Positions 1 through 4,939 of a stretch of 5,505 bases of DNA are shown here, one piece after another (within the stretch, counting starts at the first letter, position 1; every line of letters starts with the position of its first letter). The DNA is from Bacillota bacterium (GTDB taxonomy: Bacteria > Bacillota > Clostridia > Oscillospirales > Oscillospiraceae): NCBI GenBank assembly GCA_017861415.1, contig JAGFXS010000087.1:1-5505 (forward strand). Direction: 5' to 3'. The notes below the pieces were generated by a model that saw nothing but the letters and a program-made list of their open reading frames with translations, was not told where the DNA came from and did no database searches. The position numbers and the translations under genes are program-made.

Positions 1-9
1 CGAAAATGC

Positions 10-53
10 AAAACGATGCCGGGCCCGGATTGGAAAAGGCCCAGCATCGTTTT
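10..53 (-). terminator. Intrinsic terminator after the rubredoxin gene
   Basis: Positions 10-19 (AAAACGATGC) pair perfectly with 44-53 (GCATCGTTTT). After one mismatch (20/43) the stem continues with GGGCC at 21-25 against GGCCC at 38-42, leaving a 12-base loop. Read on the minus strand, the stem ends in TTTT and is followed by a further T-rich stretch, about 29 bases past the rubredoxin stop. The A/T flanks are symmetric, so it could also stop plus-strand transcripts arriving from the other side. Confidence 0.75.
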
Positions 54-81
54 CTGATTACTAGTGGTATTTACTTTGGAT

Positions 82-240
82 TTATTCGGGCTCGAACATA
101 TCCTTAGCGGCGCCGCACTCGGGGCAAACCCAATCTTCGGGGACATCTTCCCATGCAGTGCCGGGGGCAACGCCGCCTTCGGGATCGCCCAGAGCAGGAT
201 CATAAACATAGCCGCACATACCGCAAACATACTTCTTCAT
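82..240 (-). CDS. Rubredoxin, 52 residues
   Basis: This is a small cytoplasmic iron-sulfur electron carrier. In anaerobes rubredoxins pass single electrons to partners such as rubrerythrin, superoxide reductase or flavodiiron proteins for oxygen and peroxide detoxification; no partner gene is visible here. The translation starts [15 protein letters not shown] and ends in MFEPE. The two iron-binding pairs are Cys6/Cys9 (CGMCG) and Cys39/Cys42 (CPECG), which ligate one Fe by four Cys thiolates. Conserved Tyr/Trp core residues (Y4, Y11, Y13, W30, W37), the GDPEGG turn and the acidic composition also fit. Fifty-two residues is the normal full length. The start is set by a ribosome site (AAAGGA, minus strand, 249-254) eight bases before ATG. 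I see no convincing promoter between it and the hydrolase gene upstream, so it may have a weak promoter or be read through from that gene. The family call is very secure. Confidence 0.97.
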   Translation of the reverse strand: MKKYVCGMCGYVYDPALGDPEGGVAPGTAWEDVPEDWVCPECGAAKDMFEPE

Positions 241-310
241 AATAAACATCCTTTCATTTCATGTATATGGGATGGTTGCCAACAAAACATGTGCCGGGGT
301 GAGGGATACA

Positions 311-394
311 CTTGCAGGAAGGAGTTGGCAGTTTTTCCGTGGAGTAAGTATATCCAAAAGGAAAAGAGAAAAACGTAATTTTATCGCCTGCAAG
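311..394. repeat. Nested inverted repeats in the rubredoxin-hydrolase gap
   Basis: In the 192-base gap between rubredoxin and the M23 gene, CTTGCAGG (311-318) is matched by CCTGCAAG (387-394). Inside these, GTTTTTC (331-337) is matched by GAAAAAC (368-374). The unpaired stretches between the two arms are 12 bases on each side. Transcribed leftward, this could form a long interrupted hairpin in the 3' region of the hydrolase mRNA or the leader of the rubredoxin mRNA. The inner arms are low complexity and there is no clean T-tract, so neither terminator nor regulator status is established. The rest of the gap shows nothing I can name. Confidence 0.3.
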
Positions 395-432
395 AGGAAT
401 CCCCTGGGGAAACCCGAAGTCGGTAAGAAGAA

Positions 433-1689
433 TCAGAAAAACCGCATGGGATCCACCCGGGTAGAGGAGGAGTTGCCGGTCCAGACCTCGAAGTGGAGGT
501 GATTGCCTGTGGAGCTGCCGGTGGTGCCTACATAACCGATGACACTGCTCTGGTTGACACTATCGCCGGCAGAGGCAGCCCGAGATTTCATATGGGCATA
601 CAGGGTACGGGAACTGTCGGGATGGGCGATGACCACATAGTTGCCGTAGGAGGAGTTAAACGTCGAGATAATGACGGTGCCAGCCTTGGCGGCGATAATT
701 CTAGTGCCGCTGGGGGCGGGGATATCCACGCCGGTATGAAAGTTGCGGTTGCCGGTGATGGGATGCGTGCGCCAGCCGTAGGGAGAGTTCACCGTGGTGT
801 ATCCGGGCAGGGGCCAGATAAAGCCGCCGGAGCCTGTGAGGGTGGCGCCGCCGCCGCTTCCCTGCTGGGCGGCCTTTTGAGCGGCCAGCTGTTGGGCGTA
901 CAGGCGCTCTGCGGCTTTTAGCTCCTTGGAAATATCTGAGGATTCATTCTCCAGGGTAGAAAACTGATCCTTATAGTCGCTCTCTTTTTCCTCGATCTCC
1001 TTCATCAGGGCGTTCACAGCGGCCTGCTGCTGTTTCAGCTCTTGATTGTTTGCCTCAAGGCTTTTCTTTGCTGTCTGCTGATCAACTCTGGCGGCCTCCA
1101 GCTGGGTTTTGGCATCGGCCACGGCGGCCCGGGCAGTGGCCAGATCATCCATCACCCGGTTGTCAAAGGCCATAATTTCGCTGATGGCGTTCATTTGATC
1201 CAGGAGGTCAGAAAAGTCCTTGGAGTTAAAGAGAACTGCCCAATATTTCACCGTGCCGGTCTCTTCCATGTCGCGTACCCGCTCGTAGAAAAGCTCCTCG
1301 TAACGGGCCTCCTCGGCAATGGCGGCGTCCAGCTCGGCGGTTTTGTCGGTAATCTGCTGATCCAGCTGGGCGATGAGGTTATTGGTCACCGCCAGCTCTT
1401 GACGGATGTACTCAATCTGCTGCTCAATCAGCGCCTTGCGATTTAGGGCTTGGCTCTTGTCGTTCTGAATAGCGGAAATTTTGTTTTGAATTGCCTTTTT
1501 GCTGGAGGAAATTTGGGTTTGCTGCTGTTTTAACTTGTTGATGTCCGACTGGGTGACCGCCTCGGCAATGGGACCGAAGGGGGCAGCGGACAAAAGAACG
1601 AAAACAGCCAAGAAGGCACACAGGAAGCGGGAAAACTGTTCCGCAGCCCGGCCTTTGACTGTCTTGCAATTCACGGTTTGCTCAGACAT
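433..1689 (-). CDS. Secreted coiled-coil M23 (LytM-type) peptidoglycan endopeptidase
   Basis: Probable zinc metallo-endopeptidase that cuts peptide cross-links of peptidoglycan outside the membrane, in growth or daughter-cell separation; it resembles the EnvC/PcsB-like architecture. It has 418 residues from the chosen start. Residues 1-44 form a signal peptide: basic start, hydrophobic run FLCAFLAVFVLLSAAPFG at 22-39, and likely AEA cleavage after Ala44. Residues 46-275 are a Gln/Lys/Glu/Ala-rich coiled coil broken by a GTVKYWAVLFNSKDFSDLL segment (145-163), typical of the PcsB-type coiled-coil region. A Gly/Ser linker (277-289) leads to the M23 domain (290-418). Expected zinc ligands are His318 and Asp322 (HTGVD) and His399 (HLHF); His366 (YAH) and His397 match the LytM catalytic histidines. 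All are present, so it should be active, not a degenerate activator. A promoter lies at 1777-1805; no convincing terminator follows. Exact bond specificity cannot be read from sequence. Confidence 0.93.
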   Translation of the reverse strand: MSEQTVNCKTVKGRAAEQFSRFLCAFLAVFVLLSAAPFGPIAEAVTQSDINKLKQQQTQISSSKKAIQNKISAIQNDKSQALNRKALIEQQIEYIRQELAVTNNLIAQLDQQITDKTAELDAAIAEEARYEELFYERVRDMEETGTVKYWAVLFNSKDFSDLLDQMNAISEIMAFDNRVMDDLATARAAVADAKTQLEAARVDQQTAKKSLEANNQELKQQQAAVNALMKEIEEKESDYKDQFSTLENESSDISKELKAAERLYAQQLAAQKAAQQGSGGGATLTGSGGFIWPLPGYTTVNSPYGWRTHPITGNRNFHTGVDIPAPSGTRIIAAKAGTVIISTFNSSYGNYVVIAHPDSSRTLYAHMKSRAASAGDSVNQSSVIGYVGTTGSSTGNHLHFEVWTGNSSSTRVDPMRFF

Positions 1690-1692
1690 AGG

Positions 1693-1700
1693 AACCTCCA
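1693..1700 (-). promoter_or_regulatory. Ribosome binding site that decides the M23 gene start
   Basis: On the minus strand TGGAGGTT lies five bases before the ATG at 1689 (MSEQTVNC). The other in-frame ATG, at 1722 (MRKMKSEL), has no purine-rich site upstream. The 1689 start also gives a more usual signal peptide, so it is preferred. Confidence 0.75.
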
Positions 1701-1776
1701 ATTCTGATTTCATCTTACGCATGATGGTAAATTATACGGAAAAGGGAAGAGACTTCTCCCATTTTTGTTTAGGGCT

Positions 1777-1805
1777 ATCATACTGGACAAGGGGCCGGAT
1801 GTCAA
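1777..1805 (-). promoter_or_regulatory. SigA-type promoter for the M23 hydrolase gene
   Basis: On the minus strand there is a perfect -35 TTGACA (1800-1805), a 17-base spacer and a -10 TATGAT (1777-1782). This predicts a transcript start near 1770 and a leader of about 80 bases. It lies downstream of the cdd terminator, so the hydrolase gene should be transcribed independently of cdd. Confidence 0.85.
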
Positions 1806-1871
1806 GTCGAAGACCCGAAAAACAAAGGGAACCTGTGGGGTTGTTGCAATAAAATGGGGAAGTGCTCAAAG

Positions 1872-1910
1872 AAAAAAACGCCGGACAGAGGGAAAGGTTC
1901 CCTGTCCGGC
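1872..1910 (-). terminator. Intrinsic terminator after cdd
   Basis: The arm starting GCCGGACA at 1880 pairs with the TGTCCGGC arm ending at 1910. The pairing continues through GGGAA/TTCCC around a small loop, with a two-base bulge. On the minus strand the stem is followed by seven T (1872-1878). It sits 22 bases past the cdd stop and separates the rhomboid-cdd unit from the hydrolase promoter. Confidence 0.92.
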
Positions 1911-1931
1911 AGAATTTATCGTGAGGATAGC

Positions 1932-2327
1932 TTATTCTCCCAAGTTCCCCGCGCCGAAGCTGTGGGGCAGTAGGGCTGTAAGATCTGTTTTCACAAAGTG
2001 CCCACCTGCTGTGGAGATCAGAAGTTCCAGGTCCGGGGCAAATTCCGAGAGGACCTGCCGGCAAGAGCCACAGGGCCAGCAGGGATCACCACTGCTGCCG
2101 GCGATGGCAATCCGGCAAAAGTGCCGCTTGCCCTCACTCACCGCCTTGAAAATCGCCGTGCGTTCGGCACACATGGTGGAGCCGAAGGCGGCATTTTCCA
2201 CGTTGCAGCCGGTAAAAACGGTGCCGTCCTCGCACTCCAAGGCGGCGCCCACATGGAAGTTAGAATAGGGGGCATAGGCGTGGTGCCGGGCATCCAGAGC
2301 CGCGCGAACCAGTTCCTGTTCCGTCAT
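1932..2327 (-). CDS. cdd: Cytidine deaminase
   Basis: Cytoplasmic pyrimidine salvage enzyme that hydrolyses cytidine and deoxycytidine to uridine and deoxyuridine, releasing ammonia. It has 131 residues, the usual length of the small homotetrameric, Bacillus-type form. The zinc site is complete: Cys53 and catalytic Glu55 in CAERTA, and Cys86 and Cys89 in PCGSCRQ, all at the same positions as in the Bacillus enzyme. The substrate-binding stretch NVENAAFG (42-49) and the N-terminal AYAPYSNFHVGAAL (17-30) are also standard. A strong site, AAGGAGG (minus strand, 2336-2342), precedes ATG. The site lies in the 17-base gap after the rhomboid-fold gene, so the two are surely cotranscribed and may be translationally coupled. 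A strong terminator follows the stop. No other nucleoside salvage gene is adjacent. Confidence 0.97.
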   Translation of the reverse strand: MTEQELVRAALDARHHAYAPYSNFHVGAALECEDGTVFTGCNVENAAFGSTMCAERTAIFKAVSEGKRHFCRIAIAGSSGDPCWPCGSCRQVLSEFAPDLELLISTAGGHFVKTDLTALLPHSFGAGNLGE

Positions 2328-2344
2328 GGCAGAGGCCTCCTTCG

Positions 2345-3175
2345 TTACTCAATGTGTACGTGGGAATTAATGTGGTCCGAGCAGTAGCAGTAATAGCCGT
2401 TGCACTTGGAGCAGTACCGGAACTCCAGCTCGGGATTTGTCTGGTCGGTGCGTCCGCAGACGGCGCATTTATGGAGGTAGCCCTTCTTCTCCTTCACATG
2501 CTTTTGAGCGGCCTGAAAGTCCACGGTCTTGTGGTTGCGCTTATGAGAGGCTGCCCGCTGCTTCATCCCCAAAAAGTTCCGTATATCACTGTAGAAGAAA
2601 AGCAGGTAGTTTAAAATGGCTACAACGGGGAGCAAGGCCAGCAGGAATTGTCCAGCGGCGAGATACTGGATGACGGCAAAGAGGAACAGGGCGGCATTAA
2701 ACCAGGCCAGCCACTTGACCTTGATGGGGAAAATAATGAGAAGAACTTGGGTTTCTCCGTAGAGAGAGGCAAAGGCAAAGAGCAGGGATAGGTTAATGTA
2801 TTGCATGGTGGCGCCACCTGCCAGAAGGCCGGTGAGCATAGTGAGGATAACCCCCAAGAGATAAAAGACCGTAAACTTGGCGGAGCCCCAGGTGCGCTCT
2901 AAGGTGGTGCCGATATAATACAGGAAAAGCAGGTAGAAGATGATCCAGAACCCGGTGCTGTTGGGGACAAAGAGGAAGGTGACGAGGCGCCATACCTCGC
3001 CTCGGAAGATAGATGCCGTGTGAAACATCATCAACTGAGAAGCGGTGCCCTGACTGAACATGTCAAGGAGGAAAACGGCGGCGTTGCCAGCAATAATATA
3101 GATGATTAGGTGGGGGATGGCCACACGGGGGTGTTTATAACAGAACCGGGAAAGCCAAGCTTCAATTTTGCGCAA
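2345..3175 (-). CDS. Rhomboid-fold membrane protein with C-terminal zinc ribbon, probably non-proteolytic
   Basis: A 276-residue integral membrane protein with about six helices (roughly 20-40, 72-91, 102-121, 127-149, 155-175, 178-195). Rhomboid hallmarks are EVWRLVTFLFVP (60-71) in the first loop and FYLLFLYYIGTTLERTWGS (80-98) leading to the next helix. However, the fourth helix reads YINLSLLFAFASLYGE, not the GxSG active-site motif, and the sixth helix reads AILNYLLFF with no catalytic His. By family knowledge this suggests an inactive rhomboid (pseudoprotease) that binds membrane substrates without cutting. After a basic linker (200-233), Cys237/Cys240 and Cys255/Cys258 form a CxxC-x14-CxxC zinc ribbon, followed by further Cys/His (C263, C265, H268, H272, H274). 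The start codon is TTG with GGAGG (minus strand, 3184-3188) eight bases upstream. It is first in the operon with cdd; its substrate or partner is unknown. Confidence 0.8.
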   Translation of the reverse strand: MRKIEAWLSRFCYKHPRVAIPHLIIYIIAGNAAVFLLDMFSQGTASQLMMFHTASIFRGEVWRLVTFLFVPNSTGFWIIFYLLFLYYIGTTLERTWGSAKFTVFYLLGVILTMLTGLLAGGATMQYINLSLLFAFASLYGETQVLLIIFPIKVKWLAWFNAALFLFAVIQYLAAGQFLLALLPVVAILNYLLFFYSDIRNFLGMKQRAASHKRNHKTVDFQAAQKHVKEKKGYLHKCAVCGRTDQTNPELEFRYCSKCNGYYCYCSDHINSHVHIE

Positions 3176-3238
3176 GGGGATAACCTCCAGTCAGGCACAG
3201 GTGAGAACATCACCCGTGAACAAACACAATTTTGAATT

Positions 3239-3267
3239 ATTTTAACCGTTTTCTATAAGGAAGTCCA
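3239..3267 (-). promoter_or_regulatory. Probable promoter for the rhomboid-cdd operon
   Basis: On the minus strand, TGGACT (3262-3267, four of six -35 consensus bases), a 17-base spacer and TAAAAT (3239-3244, five of six -10 consensus bases) predict a start near 3232 and a leader of about 55 bases. It diverges from the ahcY promoter at 3371, about 100 bases away. Confidence 0.6.
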
Positions 3268-3279
3268 CAGAAATTCTGT
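3267..3279. promoter_or_regulatory. Candidate operator: 13-base inverted repeat
   Basis: ACAGAA at 3267-3272 and TTCTGT at 3274-3279 form a perfect 6-base inverted repeat around one central A. It abuts the -35 box of the leftward promoter, a usual place for a regulator to bind. It could equally be chance in an AT-rich region, and no regulator gene is nearby. Confidence 0.3.
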
Positions 3280-3370
3280 AAAGAGTTTGTAACAATAGAA
3301 AAAAGAAAGAGTAAACAGGTAACGGCTGCTGTGAAGGTTGTCTCATTCTGAAGGATATCGAAAAAAAGTC

Positions 3371-3399
3371 TTGCCAATTCTATAGAAACCCTCTATAAT
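3371..3399 (+). promoter_or_regulatory. SigA-type promoter for ahcY-metK
   Basis: TTGCCA (3371-3376), a 17-base spacer and a perfect TATAAT (3394-3399) predict transcription from about 3406. The transcript then enters the riboswitch within about 20 bases, and the leader is about 235 bases long before the ahcY start. Confidence 0.92.
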
Positions 3400-3422
3400 G
3401 ATAGGACAATGATAAATAATAG

Positions 3423-3511
3423 CCATTATCAAGAGTGGGTGAGAGAGTTAGCTCCATGACCCCACACCAACCTGCATCGCTTTGCAAGGTGGTACTGCTA
3501 ACACGATAAGG
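3423..3511 (+). promoter_or_regulatory. SAM-clan riboswitch aptamer (SAM-I-like, lacking P4)
   Basis: An RNA sensor for S-adenosylmethionine controlling ahcY-metK. P1 pairs TTATC (3426-3430) with GATAA (3505-3509), extended by CC/GG across a bulged A. The conserved AAGAG follows (3431-3435). P2 has GTGGG (3435-3439) with CCCAC (3461-3465), a kink-turn-like asymmetric loop (TGA against ATGA), then GAG (3443-3445) with CTC (3452-3454). The P2 loop GTTAG (3447-3451) is perfectly complementary to CTAAC (3498-3502), the SAM-I-type pseudoknot. P3 is CCTGCA (3471-3476) with TGCAAGG (3483-3489, one bulged A), flanked by CAACC and GGTG as in S-box RNAs. Unlike standard SAM-I, only two bases separate the pseudoknot strand from P1, so P4 is absent. 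Metabolic context (metK, ahcY) and the downstream terminator agree. The exact subclass (SAM-I, SAM-I/IV, SAM-IV) is uncertain. Confidence 0.87.
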
Positions 3512-3525
3512 AGGCAATGGGTCAC

Positions 3526-3553
3526 AAGAGCTTCCGATAGGGGGCTCTTTTTT
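3526..3553 (+). terminator. Riboswitch-controlled intrinsic terminator
   Basis: AAGAGCTTCC (3526-3535) pairs with GGGGGCTCTT (3540-3549), including two G-U pairs, around the four-base loop GATA. Six T follow (3548-3553). It lies 14 bases past the aptamer and about 86 bases before ahcY. When SAM is bound and P1 is stable, this hairpin should form and stop transcription. The competing pairing is probably GGAGGC (3510-3515) with GCTTCC (3530-3535). Confidence 0.92.
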
Positions 3554-3639
3554 GTTCGGAGGAGCTTTGTTTGAATCCTCTGCACAGGTAGAGGAACGTT
3601 GCATCTGCCGCTTGTATAAAAAGGAAAGGAATGAGGCCG
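3554..3639 (+). other. Post-terminator leader with a switchable small hairpin
   Basis: This untranslated stretch before ahcY has TCCTCT (3576-3581) pairing with AGAGGA (3590-3595) in a 6-base stem. The same TCCTC can instead pair with GAGGA (3559-3563), part of a Shine-Dalgarno-like GGAGGAG. Eight bases after GGAGG a possible TTG start at 3571 opens a frame of only six codons (stop TAG, 3589-3591). The ahcY ribosome site, AAGGAAAGGA, is at 3621-3630. Whether the inner elements do anything is unproven. Confidence 0.35.
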
Positions 3640-4887
3640 ATGAGTATTGTAAAGGATCCGTCTCTGGCGGAGTCTGGCCGACGGAAAATCAATTGGGTTC
3701 GGGATTTTATGCCCGCCCTTTCGGAGATAGAAAAGCGTTTTGAAAAGGAGCTGCCCTTCAAGGGCCTGCGGATTGCCGTTTCCGTGCATTTGGAGGCCAA
3801 AACGGCGAACTTAGGGCTGGTGCTGCGTGCCGGCGGGGCAGAGGTGTTCCTTACTGGATCCAATCCCCTGTCCACCCAGGATGATGTGGCGGCGGGCCTT
3901 GCGTCCATGGGCGTGGAGACCTTCGGTATCCACAATGTCTCTCCCCAGGAGTATGAGGCGCATTTGATGGAGACGCTGAAGGCCAAACCCCACCTCATCG
4001 TGGACGATGGGGGCGACCTGATCCACCTGCTGGGTGACAAGGCGGTAGCCTTGGGCAGTGAAGTCATCGGCGGCTGTGAGGAAACCACCACGGGCATTTT
4101 GCGGCTGCGCGCCCGGGAGCGGGAGGGAATTCTGCCCTGTCCCATGGTGGCGGTGAATGATGCAAAGGCAAAGCATTATTATGATAACAAGTACGGCACC
4201 GGTCAGAGCGTCTGGGATGCCTTGATGCACACCACCAATTTAGTGGTGGCGGGGAAGACTGTGGTGGTGGCGGGCTACGGCTGGTGCGGCCAGGGGGTCG
4301 CCATGCGGGCCGCCGGTATGGGCGCCAATGTCATCGTCACGGAGATCGACCCCTTCAAGGCACTGGACGCCACCATGCACGGCTACCGGGTGATGCCTAT
4401 GGCACAGGCTGCGTCCTTAGGAGACGTATTTATTACCGTGACGGGCTGCCGAGATGTGATTACCCCCGCCCACTATGCCGTCATGAAGCACAATGCTCTG
4501 CTGTGCAACGCCGGACACTTCGACTGCGAGGTGGATGTGAAGGGCCTTTCTCAGATGGCACTCCGGGAGGAACTGCGCCGAGACAGCATTGTGGGCTATA
4601 CCCTCCCCGACGGGCGGGTGCTCAATGTGGCCGCCGAAGGCCGCCTGGTGAATCTGGCGGCTGGGAACGGTCATCCCGCAGAGATTATGGATATGTCCTT
4701 TGCCGTTCAGGCACTGACCCTGGAATGGCTGGTGAAGAATCGGGGAAGCCTTGAAAACAAGGTCTACGAGGTCCCCGCTGAAATAGACCGGGAGATCGCC
4801 CTGTCAAAGCTTCGGGCCCTTGGCCTCTCCGTTGACGTGCTGACCCCGGAGCAACAAGCCTATCTGGAGGGCTGGGGTGGGCATTGA
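3640..4887 (+). CDS. ahcY: S-adenosylhomocysteine hydrolase (adenosylhomocysteinase)
   Basis: NAD-dependent cytoplasmic enzyme that reversibly splits S-adenosylhomocysteine into adenosine and homocysteine, relieving product inhibition of methyltransferases. It has 415 residues from ATG 3640, chosen because AAAGGA (3625-3630) is nine bases upstream; the in-frame ATG at 3631 sits directly against that site. Substrate motifs include HLEAKTAN (50-57), DDGGDLIH (122-129) and GCEETTTG (145-152). The catalytic Lys178, Asp182 and Asn183 lie in [15 protein letters not shown]. The NAD site is the Rossmann loop AGYGWCGQG (211-219), with Glu235 for the ribose. NAGHFDCE (290-297) and [11 protein letters not shown] (341-351) are also conserved. 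It is of the shorter bacterial/archaeal type, ends in YLEGWGGH and lacks the longer C-terminal tail of the eukaryotic form. Archaeal-type relatives can prefer S-inosylhomocysteine, so substrate preference is not fully certain. It is cotranscribed with metK 52 bases downstream, under the SAM riboswitch. Confidence 0.95.
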   Translation: MSIVKDPSLAESGRRKINWVRDFMPALSEIEKRFEKELPFKGLRIAVSVHLEAKTANLGLVLRAGGAEVFLTGSNPLSTQDDVAAGLASMGVETFGIHNVSPQEYEAHLMETLKAKPHLIVDDGGDLIHLLGDKAVALGSEVIGGCEETTTGILRLRAREREGILPCPMVAVNDAKAKHYYDNKYGTGQSVWDALMHTTNLVVAGKTVVVAGYGWCGQGVAMRAAGMGANVIVTEIDPFKALDATMHGYRVMPMAQAASLGDVFITVTGCRDVITPAHYAVMKHNALLCNAGHFDCEVDVKGLSQMALREELRRDSIVGYTLPDGRVLNVAAEGRLVNLAAGNGHPAEIMDMSFAVQALTLEWLVKNRGSLENKVYEVPAEIDREIALSKLRALGLSVDVLTPEQQAYLEGWGGH

Positions 4888-4939
4888 TCCCCCGGCTCCG
4901 ACAACACATGCTAAAACAAACAATAAAGGAAGTGTTACG

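Noticed and set aside
64..378. Plus-strand 104-codon frame covering the rubredoxin region
   Set aside because: It is antisense to the clear rubredoxin gene and shows no protein family features.
400..410. TCCCCTGGGGA palindrome as terminator of the M23 gene
   Set aside because: The stem is only four pairs with a usable loop, and no T-tract follows on the minus strand.
493..921. Plus-strand Gly/Ala-rich frame inside the M23 gene
   Set aside because: It is the complement of the Gly/Ser-rich M23 domain and linker, with no ribosome site and no recognisable protein.
1690..1722. Longer start of the M23 protein at 1722 (MRKMKSELEVP)
   Set aside because: No ribosome site precedes it, while the ATG at 1689 has GGAGG five bases upstream; it would also lengthen the signal peptide unusually.
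1731..1736. Perfect TATAAT (minus strand) just before the M23 gene as its promoter
   Set aside because: No acceptable -35 box lies 16-18 bases upstream, and a TTGACA/17/TATGAT promoter at 1777-1805 is much better.
3423..3511. SAH riboswitch, expected from the ahcY context
   Set aside because: The AAGAG, kink-turn P2, P2-loop pseudoknot and CAACC/GGTG around P3 are SAM-clan features, and the arrangement does not match what I know of SAH aptamers.
3522..4145. Long minus-strand open frame antisense to ahcY
   Set aside because: Its composition is that of a shadow frame of a high-GC gene, it has no family resemblance, and it runs through the riboswitch terminator region.
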